Shown here piece by piece: positions 21,315 to 31,803 of a DNA stretch of 64,000 nucleotides. Every line of letters begins with the position of its first letter. Position 1 is the first letter of the stretch. The DNA is from Symbiodinium natans (lineage: Eukaryota; Sar; Dinophyceae; Suessiales; Symbiodiniaceae), in assembly GCA_905221605.1 (NCBI GenBank), contig CAJNDS010002501.1:1203501-1267500 (forward strand). Reading direction: 5' to 3'. The notes under the pieces are model-generated. The model was not told the DNA's origin. It saw only the letters and a list, made by a program, of their open reading frames with translations, and ran no database searches. The position numbers and the translations under genes were made by a program.

Positions 21315-22747
21315 ACCATAGAAGTGGACGCGCAGGGAGATTTTGCTGATCGTCCTGAAAATCTTCCGGCCTGTGATTTCTGTCAGAGGCTTGCGCCGCA
21401 ATTCCCACTAATTACATCGAAGCGCCGCTGTTTGCAAGTCTATTCGAACCAAAAAATGTATTTTGTAAGGACAGCGTCTGGGCGCGCGCGGCGATGGGGC
21501 CGTCTCAGACAAGACGGCAGCCGAGAACACGCGCAAGCCTTGCAGCTCGCCGTAACCGTGTATTGTTACGTGCTTGCAACACATCAGCCCAAGCTTTCAT
21601 ATGTGCTATACACATTGAGGCCAGACAGCGAGGGCCGGTTCTGTCGATGGCAGCGAACCAAAGATGTTTTGGCCGGCTCTTTGCCAGCAGACGTTGTCTT
21701 GACGCTACCGAGTTATCACTTCTCCGTCCGGTACCTTCGCAGCATGGCTCTGTGTTCCAGAACATTGTTGCGGGCTGCGAGAGACAACAGAAACTGGTCT
21801 GACGCCATTATCGATGCCACAGGCTCTGAGTTTGGAAGCACTCAAGCTCTTCGTCAAGCCGAGCGACTATGGAGTCGCGCAAGGCATATCATCCTGACAA
21901 TCCCTCAACTAGCCGCTCATTTCCGTGTTCCGGAGAACGTGCTGATTCGTTGGGCAGGGTGGACAAACCAACAACCCAGACGCGCAGGGGACCGAGTCTA
22001 TTCTTGGGAGTCACAGATTCTTCTGGGCTCGGCTCAGTTTGTACTGATAGCTCCATTCTTCACACAGAGCTTGTACATCGGCATCCAATCACCAAATTCC
22101 AACAGGAGAGCATTCTGTTACCTTACTTGGCCTTTCACGAGTGATATGACAGTTCATTTTGGTCTGGACGGCGGCCCCTTCGTTCGACGAACGTCGCCAC
22201 TGCCAAAACTAAATGCCGGGTTACTCCACCACGTTTCTGTGCATTGGAACCCAAGATGGTTCTCCGTCAGCATGGATGGACAGCTGCTGTCCTTTGCTAC
22301 AGTGCTTGACGGAGTTCCTGATGCCCCAGCCGCGCAGGCGAAACTTTTTGTGTGGGCGGTCACTGTTCCATATCCCTTGCTGCGGAGTCCTATGGTCATA
22401 ACGCCTATGCTGACTTCCAGTGTTCACAATCCGATTGTCCGATGCTGCTTGTGCGGATACGAGGGGTTCTCCTGCAGTAATCGTTGGGGCGTCTGTACTC
22501 TCTGCCAGAACTGGGCATGCAGTGACCACGTCCGCCGAAATCCTCTGCGAAGATGCCCAACATGTGTGCTACTCCTGGAAGATTACTTGGCAGGAAAGAC
22601 TCTCGAGACCTCTGCTTCAGAGCGCCTGACAGAGCTGCTGACCAGAGATGACGACATTCATCTGCGCCATCCACAGCCTCACTTCCCACGCCAAGCAAGG
22701 TGGTTCTTGCTTGACGATGGCCACGCGGAAGTTCCTGCTACTGCTAC
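21315..22747 (+). CDS. Giant element gene, exon 1: F-box-like + beta domain + zinc module (copy 1)
   Basis: Open after a TCTCTACAG acceptor. In order: an N-terminal Cys pair (Cys-Asp-Phe-Cys); an F-box-like helix region at about 21678-21810 with the Leu-Pro...Leu...Cys-Ser-Arg...Trp pattern of substrate-adaptor F-boxes; a beta-rich region at about 22000-22400 resembling a lectin or laminin-G-like sandwich in pattern only; and a zinc module at 22443-22566, spaced C-x2-C-x13-C-x2-C-x4-C-x2-H-x8-C-x2-C. F-box proteins recruit substrates to SCF ubiquitin ligases, so this part may act in protein turnover or targeting. The frame stays open to 23009 and would add hydrophobic helices, but a donor at 22748 and acceptor at 22932 fit the acidic next exon in phase, so that tail is probably translated intron. 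Confidence 0.7.
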
Positions 22748-22932
22748 GTGCTTTGGAGCATTAAGTAATTTTTTCTCTTTGGTTTTCTTGTGCTACTGTG
22801 TTCTGATTATTTTACTTCTGCCTTCGTCTCTAGGTCTATTCCTCTGTGTTGGTGCTGCGGCTACTCTTGCTTGTGCTGCTCTGGCTGGCCTGTTTGTCGT
22901 AGTTGTCTACTTGATTCTGCGCTTGATTTCAG

Positions 22933-23618
22933 GCAAGGCGCAGGAGGCGATCATGATTCAGACAACGAGTCTGGATTCTGGGGTCCACCCCTTGATCCGG
23001 CGGTGTTAGGGTCGGCGACCCAGAGCGAGGATGGTACGCAACTTGGACCTAAGTGTGTGTGACCATGTCACCATGCCAACGGTTTCTTGCCTACTCAAGC
23101 TCACCGCCCAGGGCCTCGGCCCCATGCAGTTCTCGAGAGCTGCTAGAGGACGACATGTATTCGGCGTCAGGGAGTGAAGAGGACAGTGCGTGCGCTGGAG
23201 GAATTGGTAGCTGTTGGTTGCTGTCGGTGAATTCTGAGTTCGTCCAAGCTGCGCAGCCAAGGAACTCAGTCAATCAAGCCAGCTTCTGGGTCCAGCGCAG
23301 TTACCGCGAAGTGCTGTTGGAGGGCCTTGCTTCTGCAGCGTCAGAAACCGACAGGGACAGCATGCGTCTTGGAATGATGTAGCTGTATTTGCAGCCTGCT
23401 CTTAGCAGAGTTGTAGATGTTCAAGCTTTGCCGCCTTAAGGGATTCAGACAATGAATCACTCTCCTGGTGGCCGCGCTGCGATGTGTATGTCCAAGAAGA
23501 CGTTGACAGCGATGGAGAATGGGTCTGTGACGACAACCTCTGCTGGCGTTGGGTTCCGAGCTCACAAGCCTCTCAAAGTTTGCAGCTTAGCATGCAGCGA
23601 GCGAACAAGCGCGTGTAC
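22933..23618 (+). CDS. Giant element gene, exons 2-4: acidic linker
   Basis: Three short exons joined in phase: 22933-23052, 23100-23378 and 23441-23618, with introns of 47 nt (23053-23099) and 62 nt (23379-23440). They encode Ser/Asp/Glu-rich sequence with repeated motifs: Asp-Ser-Asp-Asn-Glu-Ser occurs in exon 2 and again at the start of exon 4, and exon 3 has Gly-Ser-Glu-Glu-Asp and Asp-Arg-Asp-Ser-Met-Arg-Leu. Such linkers often separate domains of large proteins. The next intron is 49 nt (23619-23667). No enzymatic motif is visible. Confidence 0.6.
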
Positions 23619-23667
23619 GTGTTCGGAATTTCGACCCTTAAGGCAACTTGTCGTCAACACGGTTGAG

Positions 23668-26175
23668 ACCGATGTGCTGGGTGGTGCAGACGCTATTTCA
23701 AGCAGTGCACGGAAGCGCTTGCAAGCCTCCAAGATGGAGGCTATTCAGCGGAAGGCGCGGCGGTTGGCCGTGATGCCGGAGAAGGCCTTTCTGCCCGAGC
23801 TGCGTCGTCAAGGGCACATCCGGTTCCCAGCCTCTCCAGCAGACTATGAGGCTGCTACGATGCCTGATGTAGACGTGCTGCGGCTTTTGCACCCCCATGT
23901 GCGAGACCTTCGTATCAGGTTTGAGCCCGGAGAGCACAAGTATTTTGTGGACGGCAAGAGGATGAAATACTCGGTCACGGGCCTGATCCACCAATTCTGT
24001 GCGCCCTTCAACGCTGACGCGGTAATTGGTGCTATGATGAGGGGGCAGAATTGGCCGCGGCCAGGATATCTGCAGCCGGACATTCCTCTTTATGCTTTGG
24101 CTAGACTGCGCCTTCTAGTACCTGAGCTCCTTCCGCTCCTTGCGGACAGTCCCCGGCATGAGCCACGCATATGCGCTTTGCTTCGAGCGCTCCCACGCGG
24201 CGATAACGTGGAAGATGATGTTGCCCGCTTAGCATTATCGCCTGAGCAAATAAAGGCTAAATGGGCAGCTAATGCTCAAGAAGCGGCCGGTTACGGCACG
24301 TACATGCACCACTTATTCGAGGCATACCTCAATGGGCAGGATGTGCCAAGCTGCTCTCCAGAGTTCCACATGCTGCGTGAGTTCCTGGCGACTTTGCGCA
24401 CATCAGCCAAGGCTTGGCGCACAGAGTGGGTTATCTTTGGTGAGGGTGAAAACCTGGCAGGCTCCGTCGACTTCTGCGCCAGAAAGGATGACGGATCGCT
24501 GGTAGTAGTGGATTGGAAACGCAGCGCAGGCCTCCCCAACAAGTGCACTTCGAACAGTAGAATGCTGGCCCCGCTTCGTCATCTGCCTGACTGCACGGTG
24601 ATGCAGTACCAGCTGCAGCTGAATGCGTACAGATACTTGCTGGAGAAGTATTACAACATGAAAGTCTCCGAAATGTACATTGTCTGTTGTCACCCAGAGC
24701 ATGGCACCCGCCCTTGGGTATGCTCCGTGCCCAGGCTTGAGGAAGAGACAGAGCTCATGATGGCTCACTCGCGTGACGTTCAAGGTGGCGCAGTTGCACC
24801 TCGGACAGAAAGTAAACGCTGGGCAGTGCGTCAATCTCTCCTTCAGCGGCACGCAGATCTCCTGCTTCGGTTTCCATGCGTGGCGTCGCTATGCCCGATA
24901 CCGACCGACCATCGTCTGTCCAGCAAACGAAGCTGGGAGCGAGCCATGCGCAATGCTCGAGTCACACTTGCTCTACTCGAGCAAGAGTCCTACTACATAC
25001 TCTACATGTTTCTTCACACACAATACACGACGATTTCCTTGTCTCATCCAATGGTGAACTTCAACGCGGTCCAATGGGTGCCGGAGGCAGTTGCTGCGGT
25101 TCTGGCACACGAAAGCCAGACACCACGAAAAGCTTGCAAACACCAGCCTGAAGACTTGCAGGGTGGATCGCTGACTCTGTCAGATGAGCTGTTTCGCTGC
25201 ATTGTCATCAGCTCTGCCAGCACTGGTCAGCTGTACCAGCTTCAGACTTGCTGCCGTAGATTTCGAGAACTGGTTTTCCAGAGACAGTCGTGGAGAGATC
25301 TTTGCATACATCTGGACAATTTTGCCAGAGAGAGTGACGAAGATTTTGCTCGCGCGATCAGGCTCCTGCCTGTGTGGCAGGATGCCAAGCAAGTTCTTGT
25401 GTCGTATCGGCTTCTCGGTCGGATGCCTCTGTCAGCGCTGCCGTCAAATCTCAGGATGATGTGGTCTCTGCGTGCTGCGGAGCCTGTCACGATCTTCAAC
25501 TACACATGTTTCGCCTGGGAATCAGTGGAAAACCTGTTTGGCTCAGCCCACTTTGCTCTTAGATGCACGGACCCAGGCGCTACTGTCATCGTTGGTGTGA
25601 AGAAACGAGACGACGTGCAACCGTGGCCGATAGCAAGCCAGCCTCGATCGGTCTTCCTCCGGCTTCAAAAGCCATTCGACAGGGACATGCGTGCTAGCTT
25701 TGGCAGAAGCAACGACTTTTACTTGGATGTGCCAGGGGTCTGCGGCCCTTTTCCAGGACGGAATGCTGAACATGATTTTGCTGTACGGCGGGTGGGGCGG
25801 GAGCTGCAGATAACTATTGACGGTGTGCTGCTCCCAATCTTGCGGCTGCGCCCCGATGTTGTCGAGAGCCTTGGTGCTCACACGAAGGTCTTCGTCAGAT
25901 GCTTCGCCTCTTCAGCAGCAACACAGGCTAGCTTCTCCGTGCGGCCGTTTCCCTGCAGGCTGCAATCAAATTCATGCGTCAGTTGCTTCCGATGTCAGGC
26001 GCTGTCTACTGTTGACGCCAGCCACGTGAAACCTTGCGCTCATTGTTTTGAATGGTTCTGCGCGTTGCATCGGGATCAGGTTGGTGACCGAGAGATTTGC
26101 CACGCTTGTGCAGATGTCTGGGCAGATGCTGTCGGAGGTTCCTCAAACGCTGCAGCTCTCGTGGTCGATTCTCAG
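23668..26175 (+). CDS. Giant element gene, exon 5: PD-(D/E)XK nuclease + F-box/beta/zinc module (copy 2)
   Basis: An 836-codon exon. A RecB/Cas4-type nuclease is clear: Tyr-Ser-Val-Thr-Gly-Leu near 23970; Gly-Thr-Tyr-Met-His with the His at 24307; Glu at 24424 (Thr-Glu-Trp); Gly-Ser-Val-Asp with Asp at 24469; Val-Asp-Trp-Lys with Asp 24511 and Lys 24517; and Gln-x3-Tyr at 24616-24630. All catalytic positions are intact. These enzymes cut or resect DNA with Mg2+. Then follow a second F-box-like region (about 25174-25305), a beta-rich domain (about 25490-25940) and a zinc module (25984-26109) with C-x2-C-x13-C-x2-C-x4-C-x2-H-x9-C-x2-C, matching copy 1. The frame upstream of 23668 is open to 23452 but is probably intron and exon 4 in another frame. 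Donor CTCAG/GTCTCG at 26176. Confidence 0.85.
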
Positions 26176-26236
26176 GTCTCGCAAGACAGCTTTAGCGCAC
26201 GGGCCGAGAAATTGGGGAGTTGAGCAAGATCTACAG

Positions 26237-28656
26237 GAACAGCTTGCAGCTCAGGATGAGATCTCCCGACAATTGAAGAGCGAATGTATCGAAGAAGCTG
26301 CTGCTGATGTTGATCTTGAGCACCAAGACGATGGTGCCTGGGCAGCCTTGAAGAGAAGGCGCTTGCTGCCTGGCGCTGCCACATCGGACGCTGATTTCCA
26401 CCGCTTGTTCACCAGTTTGGACAAGCACGTAGCTGATCTTGTGCGCGAGGCATCCGACGTGTCGGAAGACCCGAACAGCATTCCCCAGCTGGTGTCGCGG
26501 CACAGGATGCGTATTGCGCGGGTCTATCCAGACATGTCTGAGTACATGTTGAAGCTCATGACAGCCGCAGCGGCCGTGCTTAGTTTGCGCACAGTGGACG
26601 TCTTCCAGCGCGAGAACGCGATGATGCTGTGGATCATCGACGGAGAGTCGCACATGCGCTTTCACCACGGCGACTGCTACCTTTTGCACCAGAGCGGCGC
26701 CTTTCAACAGTACAAAGGTCTTCCTCTCGACTGCAGCCGCGTCCACTGTTTTCTTCTGCATCTAGAAGGCCGGACATGGGCTCCAGAACATGGACGTTGC
26801 AGTGCTGTGTGCTGCAGTGCTCGGAGGTTCAGGGGTACATATAACCCCCTCAATTAATAAGTCTGAAACCTTGCGCAAAAGTAAGTGGGGTTCGAGGCGA
26901 TTACCCTGAACCTCTAAGTCCTGTAGCGTGCTTTGTGACGCCATGACTGCCGACAATAGAGAGCCGAAGCCGAAGCCTTTAATCGTTCGACTTGGCAGGA
27001 TTGTTCCGACAGCTTCCACAGGGAACCCGCCGCACAGAGCAAGAAGTACTCCAAGCGGTGGCAACATTGCTAGCGAGCGCAGACAGCGAGCAGGACTTCT
27101 TAGATTCCTGCCGTTGCTCTGCCGCGAGCAATACAGGAGACCATTTACTCAAAAGCAGGAAGTCGCATGTCGCGCTGCCAGCAGACGATGGCGATGGTGC
27201 ACTTGAGGGGGAAGGAGAAGCGCACATCAACAACTGGAACATTCATTGCGCTCGCATGATTATTGCATTCAAGCGCAACATCATACGGGACCTGGCAGAT
27301 GAGAAACTCATCTCATACATGATCGAGTTTTGCGAGCAGCCAATGGTGCAAGAGCGCGGATGCTGCTACACTGACTACGCTGTCACATACCCGGAGTCAA
27401 GCCCTGCGCAGCAGGTGCTTCTGCTGCAAATGCGAAGGCAGTTACCTAATGACAGCTGCCTTGCGCTCGTTCTGTTCTGAGCATCTTGTGTTCGCGTTTG
27501 TATGTTTGTGTGTTGAGTGTGGGCGCTTTCGAGGTACGCCGGGAGGCTGCGAAGAACATATATGTCCACATACCCCACAGCATCCAGGTCAAGGCTCCGG
27601 ATCCTGTGATGCAGCGTCTGGTGAAGTTTTATCGGCAGACCTTCTGGAGCAATGTGGCGGCTTTCAAGTGCTGCCAAGCTGCTCAGGCATCCGGGTTGCA
27701 TGTCCGACGTCGTTGTTAATCCCTGCCAAAGTCTGAGCGCAGAATGAGCAGCTGAGGCGCTTGCGAAGAGAGGTCTCAATGTTGCGCGCCTCTTCATAGG
27801 TTTATCATCTGGCGGCGTCGGTCAGTCTCTGTATTCAGCTCATTTGGAGGAGCGCCGGGGCAAGTTACCAACAGCGAGGAATGCAGACATGAGCTGGTGT
27901 GCCCATGTTGAAAAGGAGATGTACGGCCACAATTTCGCGTACTTTGACCCGAACATTTGGTACCATGAGGACGAAATGCGAAAGCAGATTGAACAGCTTA
28001 GTGGTAAATTCATCCTGACAGGCTGGGCAGACATGCGTTGCAAGAAACAAGCTGCTTGCTAGGTGTTTCTGTGCGCTGCAATGTGTGTGTGTGCTATAGA
28101 GGTCAAGAAGCCCCCGGCACCAATCGACGTCTACGGGACGATTTGTTTAAGAAGTTCTTGTCCGGCGAAGGCAGCGCTATGATTGATGCGTCGAAAAAAT
28201 CACAAGCCTAGCAGCCAAACAAGTGTACTGTCTTGCAGCCTCCAGTTGCGCAGGCATCTCCGGCCGAAAGCCGTACGGACTTCGAACACGCATGATCCAG
28301 TGCATAGGCTGGAAACGGCTCGAAGCAAACCGTTTCTTTGTCTTTGCCAATGTCACGAAGCGGGAGTTCAACGCCATAATGCGGCGGGCCTTCGTCTTCA
28401 GGATCAGAGCACGTTTTGAGGACGAAAGAGCAATCGAAAGCACCTTTGCCTGCAAGTCAGCATACTGGAAGTTGAGTAACAATATGTTCGCCTGCCAGGA
28501 GGGTGGGCAGGCTGCTGTATATTTGAAAGTCCTGACAGAACAATGAGGTGCTTACGAAGATATCGACAAAGACGGGATCTTCGCCAAAGATCAAGATCTC
28601 AAGCTTTTCTTGACATCTCCCATGGCAACACGCGCTGCTTTGCAGCTTCAGCATGC
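26237..28656 (+). CDS. Giant element gene, exons 6-13: unrecognised middle region
   Basis: A phase-consistent chain: 26237-26740, 26787-26880, 26999-27440, 27518-27708, 27839-28036, 28102-28170, 28254-28502 and 28548-28656. Introns are 46, 118, 77, 130, 65, 83 and 45 nt; the donor at 26881 is a perfect GTAAGT, and the one at 28171 would be GC. The 61-nt intron before this block (26176-26236) is well supported, CAG/GTCTCG...CTACAG. The peptide starts acidic and helical (Glu-Gln-Leu-Ala-Ala-Gln-Asp-Glu), then has mixed globular sequence with several Trp and Cys. An in-frame TGA at 28544 is removed by the proposed 45-nt intron. I recognise no family; order between nuclease and transposase suggests a structural or DNA-binding part. 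Confidence 0.55.
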
Positions 28657-28739
28657 GTTCGAAGCTCAACACAATCAACAGGACACGCGTGGCAGATGTA
28701 GATCTCTGTCGATGTAATGTTCAATACTGCTTGCGGCAG

Positions 28740-29898
28740 ACTTGGCTTGTTGCAGGACTGTTCTCAGATGATCGAAGACTACGTTCAGTGGGGCGGAGAT
28801 CAGGGTCTGACTGAAAAAACAATGCGTCAGGCCTGCGGATTGCCTCAGCGTGACGTGAGAGACATGTCCAGCCGTGCGCAAGCAATAATCAACGTTGATG
28901 ATGATGATGAGAACGACGGCGCGGGCCAAGACCCGCAAAAAGAGTGGGACTTGCTACGCAAGTTTCTTGTGAGCCATCTGCTGGGCGTGGGCAGATCAGA
29001 CATCACGAGAAGCATGCTTGTGCGTGTCAAACTTCCTGCTGGGCCGAACTTGACAAAAGAGAATGTAGTCCAGGAGCTTGTGAATAACAAGATCCTGGCA
29101 GAAACGACTGGCCGAGGCAAGACTGCCGAAGTTTACAGGCCTCTGCTGGAATGCGCCAATCTTCAGTCGGTGCTCAAGCTCGAAAAGACGCATGTGCAAA
29201 TGTTTTTTCCCGAAACCCTTCAGATCCGAGACTTTGCAGAGTATGTGCAGGGCTGCCCCGTCCGCCGGGAGAACGCTTTGGTGCTGGGCAAGTTTTTTGG
29301 CGCGGCCAAGAGTCCACCACTGCGGGGCCGACCCTCAAAGACTGACGTCGACTGCTTCGACAAGAGCGACGCACGTCACGAGCGCGGGAGAAAGCTACTG
29401 GAGCAGGAAACTTTGTTCAGCGAAATCCTTGTAGAGGTGACTAAGGCATCAGGCAGCGCCCCTACCGCATCGAGTCAAGATGCTCAACCAGCCAAGCGTC
29501 GGCGAGCGAAATCAAAGGAGCTTCAGAAGGTGAAGGAAGAGTCGGTCGATGTGAAGCCATGCACTCAAGACATAAACGTGGCAAGTGTTCCGGAAACGGC
29601 GCACGTTCATCGAGCTTACGTGTACTCAGATGAGGTGCCATTTCGATCGCGCAGGACAGTGAGGGGGGCCGGCATGCAAAAGTTTTGCAGACGCGCTGTC
29701 TTGCGCTTGGCCTCGGGAACAGTGGATCTTGATGTGGAGAACTCGGTTTTCACGCTGATGTACCAACTTATCAAGAAGCTAGCTATCCGTCCACCTCCTC
29801 CAGACAACGTTCTCGAGACTCTCCGCCAGTGTGCCGAAGAACGAAGTCGTGTGTGTCAAGATATACTGAAGACCTCCAAGGCCAGGACCAGCCTGCAT
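28740..29898 (+). CDS. Giant element gene, exon 14: N-terminal part of the transposase region
   Basis: A 386-codon open exon. It has an acidic patch (Asp-Asp-Asp-Asp-Glu-Asn-Asp near 28900), a winged-helix-sized helical stretch at 28950-29200, and a basic nuclear-localisation-like Ala-Lys-Arg-Arg-Arg-Ala-Lys at about 29488. It runs open to 29976, but an intron to the next frame is required: a GC donor at 29899 (46 nt) or a GT donor at 29851 (94 nt) both fit phase 0 with the acceptor at 29944. A separate gene could start here at the Met at 28717. Function inferred only from position. Confidence 0.65.
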
Positions 29899-29944
29899 GC
29901 GTGTCCGTTGGCGCTGCCTTTTTTGTTTAGTTCAGCATGTACAG

Positions 29945-31452
29945 ATGCGCTTGATGGAGTCATTCGCAAGAACTGAGGCGGATGGGAAGGACAAGCTCAT
30001 CAAAGTCTTCAATGGAGGAGGAATTCCTTCATCTGAAGGAGTCGCCAAAAGCTTCTTGGAGGATGTGTCCAAAGTCTCAATTTACTGCCGATGGCTTGCT
30101 GCATCTTGCTTTCCGGACGAGCACGCGAAATTTAAGCAAGAGGGTAAGAAGAAAAACGCAGATTCTTCTCTTCTCTCTTACTTTTACCACGCCGTGGAAG
30201 ATTCTGTGCTGTCAGCAATTGCCGACTATCTCCTGGCTCAGAACCCAAAGCATCTATCCCTGCATTATGACGGCGTCCGTGTTACTCGGCCCGAAGCCGG
30301 CACAACGGAAGAACTGTGTGACAAGTTGCAAGAGCAGGTGCAGCAGGCAACTGGATTTCGAGTAGTTCTGCGGGAGAAGCTTCATCGCACGGTGTTGGAG
30401 ATCATGTCTGAAGCAGGAAATTGTAAGGAGGCATCTGTGCTGGCACCAGACTCCATCTTGCGTGCAAGTGGCAACTGCATTCCAGCTGCAGTGAGTCTGT
30501 TGCTACAGCGTGTGTCAGACGTGGAGCGTGCTGTCGTTGCTGATGGCAACTGTTCCCGGGGCCAAGTCGTCGATCCTGGGGCACCAACAGGCCCGACGAC
30601 GCGGTCATACAGGGAATGCGAAAAGCTTTTGGCCATGAAGTTCCTCCCGTGCTTTCCTGAGCAAGATTCAGCCTCAACACAATGGCAGCCGGGGAATTTT
30701 GTGTTGCACATGGAGAACGGCGGTCAGCCCCACTGCGTGGGACTTCATGTTGCCAATGATCTGGCAGTCAAAGTACTGGACGCAAGCAACACTTTTCAGA
30801 TCGAAGCTTCAATCCTGGATCAAGCAATGCAGGACGGATGCGACAGTCACACTTGCGTTCTTTTCAGTATCGCACGCGCCGCAGAGCAGATCACACCCCA
30901 CGCTTGCTGGGAGCCTCAGGCACTGGAAGCTCTGTTGGACCTGGAAGCTGGTGCTTCCGAAGCCATCGAGGTTCTATCTGACGATGAATGTCCAGAGAGT
31001 GTCGCAAGCAGCGTGTCCGATACTGAGTGGGTTGATGGCGAGCTGTGCTTGGATGAAGATGCCCAGGTGCTCACGGACAGCAATCTTCTTGAGGGCATGA
31101 AGCAAGAGGTGGCCAAAGTGCTAGCCAATAAAGGCGAACAGTGCTTTGAGCAAACAAGGCAAGGACTCAGGTGTCCCTTCTGCCCCTGGCGATGCTTCAG
31201 AAGGTCACGATGCGTTGCGCAGCATGTTCATAGGCGCCACACAAGCAAGAAACAATACTGCTGTTCGGGCACTAAGCAGTTGAAACTAATTCTGGCGTTG
31301 CACGACACCGATGTCATAGCCGGGTTTCCGAAGCGGGACTACCTTCGAAAGAGCGCTGAGCTCCTGCGGCAGCTGCTTCTCTGCAACATCGATACAGTAG
31401 TGTACCACACAACTCGTGCGCGTTTTTTGTTTGTTGCGAGTCTGCAAGGCAA
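29945..31452 (+). CDS. Giant element gene, exon 15: peptidase-like segment and C2H2 finger
   Basis: A 502-codon exon. The first part is helical with Leu-His-Tyr-Asp-Gly at about 30257. A papain/OTU-like pattern follows: Ser-Gly-Asn-Cys-Ile-Pro-Ala-Ala with Cys at 30476, then Gly-Asn-Phe-Val-Leu, His at 30731 in Pro-His-Cys-Val-Gly-Leu, and Asp at 30779. After an acidic linker comes a C2H2 zinc finger, Cys 31172 to His 31238, spaced C-x2-C-x13-H-x4-H, which would bind DNA or partner proteins. Donor GGCAA/GTGACG at 31453 lies just before the in-frame TGA and leads in phase to the next exon across 114 nt. The Cys/His assignment is by pattern and needs structural confirmation. Confidence 0.7.
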
Positions 31453-31566
31453 GTGACGCCAGCTCTCAGTCACAAGAACAACGCCATCGACAGACACCTA
31501 CGTCTTATCTTCTCTGCTACAGGACAGGCTGACAACGGTTTGCTAGGCACTCCAATAGTTTGACAG

Positions 31567-31729
31567 GTGCATTGCTGTTTGCCAAGGACCTTTCTATGCT
31601 CGAGCAGATGCGGTGTTCTCCTTGAAAGCCCGAAGAGCAGGTGATCTCCATTTCACGCACTGCTTTGCCGAGAAGCTTTTTCGCGAAATGTTGTTCAATT
31701 CGGGGAAGGCATGCGCTGCAAGTGATCGC
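31567..31729 (+). CDS. Giant element gene, exon 16
   Basis: Fifty-four codons between TTTGACAG and a strong GTGAGT donor at 31730. The sequence (Gly-Pro-Phe-Tyr-Ala-Arg-Ala-Asp, then Ala-Glu-Lys-Leu-Phe-Arg-Glu-Met) is compact and helical, and would be the segment just before the transposase catalytic core. The following 74-nt intron (31730-31803, acceptor CCGGGCAG) joins at phase 0. Confidence 0.65.
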
Positions 31730-31803
31730 GTGAGTTTGGCAGCGTTGTAGAACCTGAGATGTGAGAATCTTATATCTATTGAAAATCATACTCCTCCGGG
31801 CAG

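Noticed and set aside
23452-23667. Coding start of the nuclease at 23452
   Set aside because: A different plus frame here has the acidic exon with clear coding composition and in-phase junctions on both sides, so this start is probably not used.
26231-26761. Minus-strand frame of 176 codons opposite the giant gene
   Set aside because: It is a shadow of the plus-strand exon, which has in-phase splice sites on both sides.
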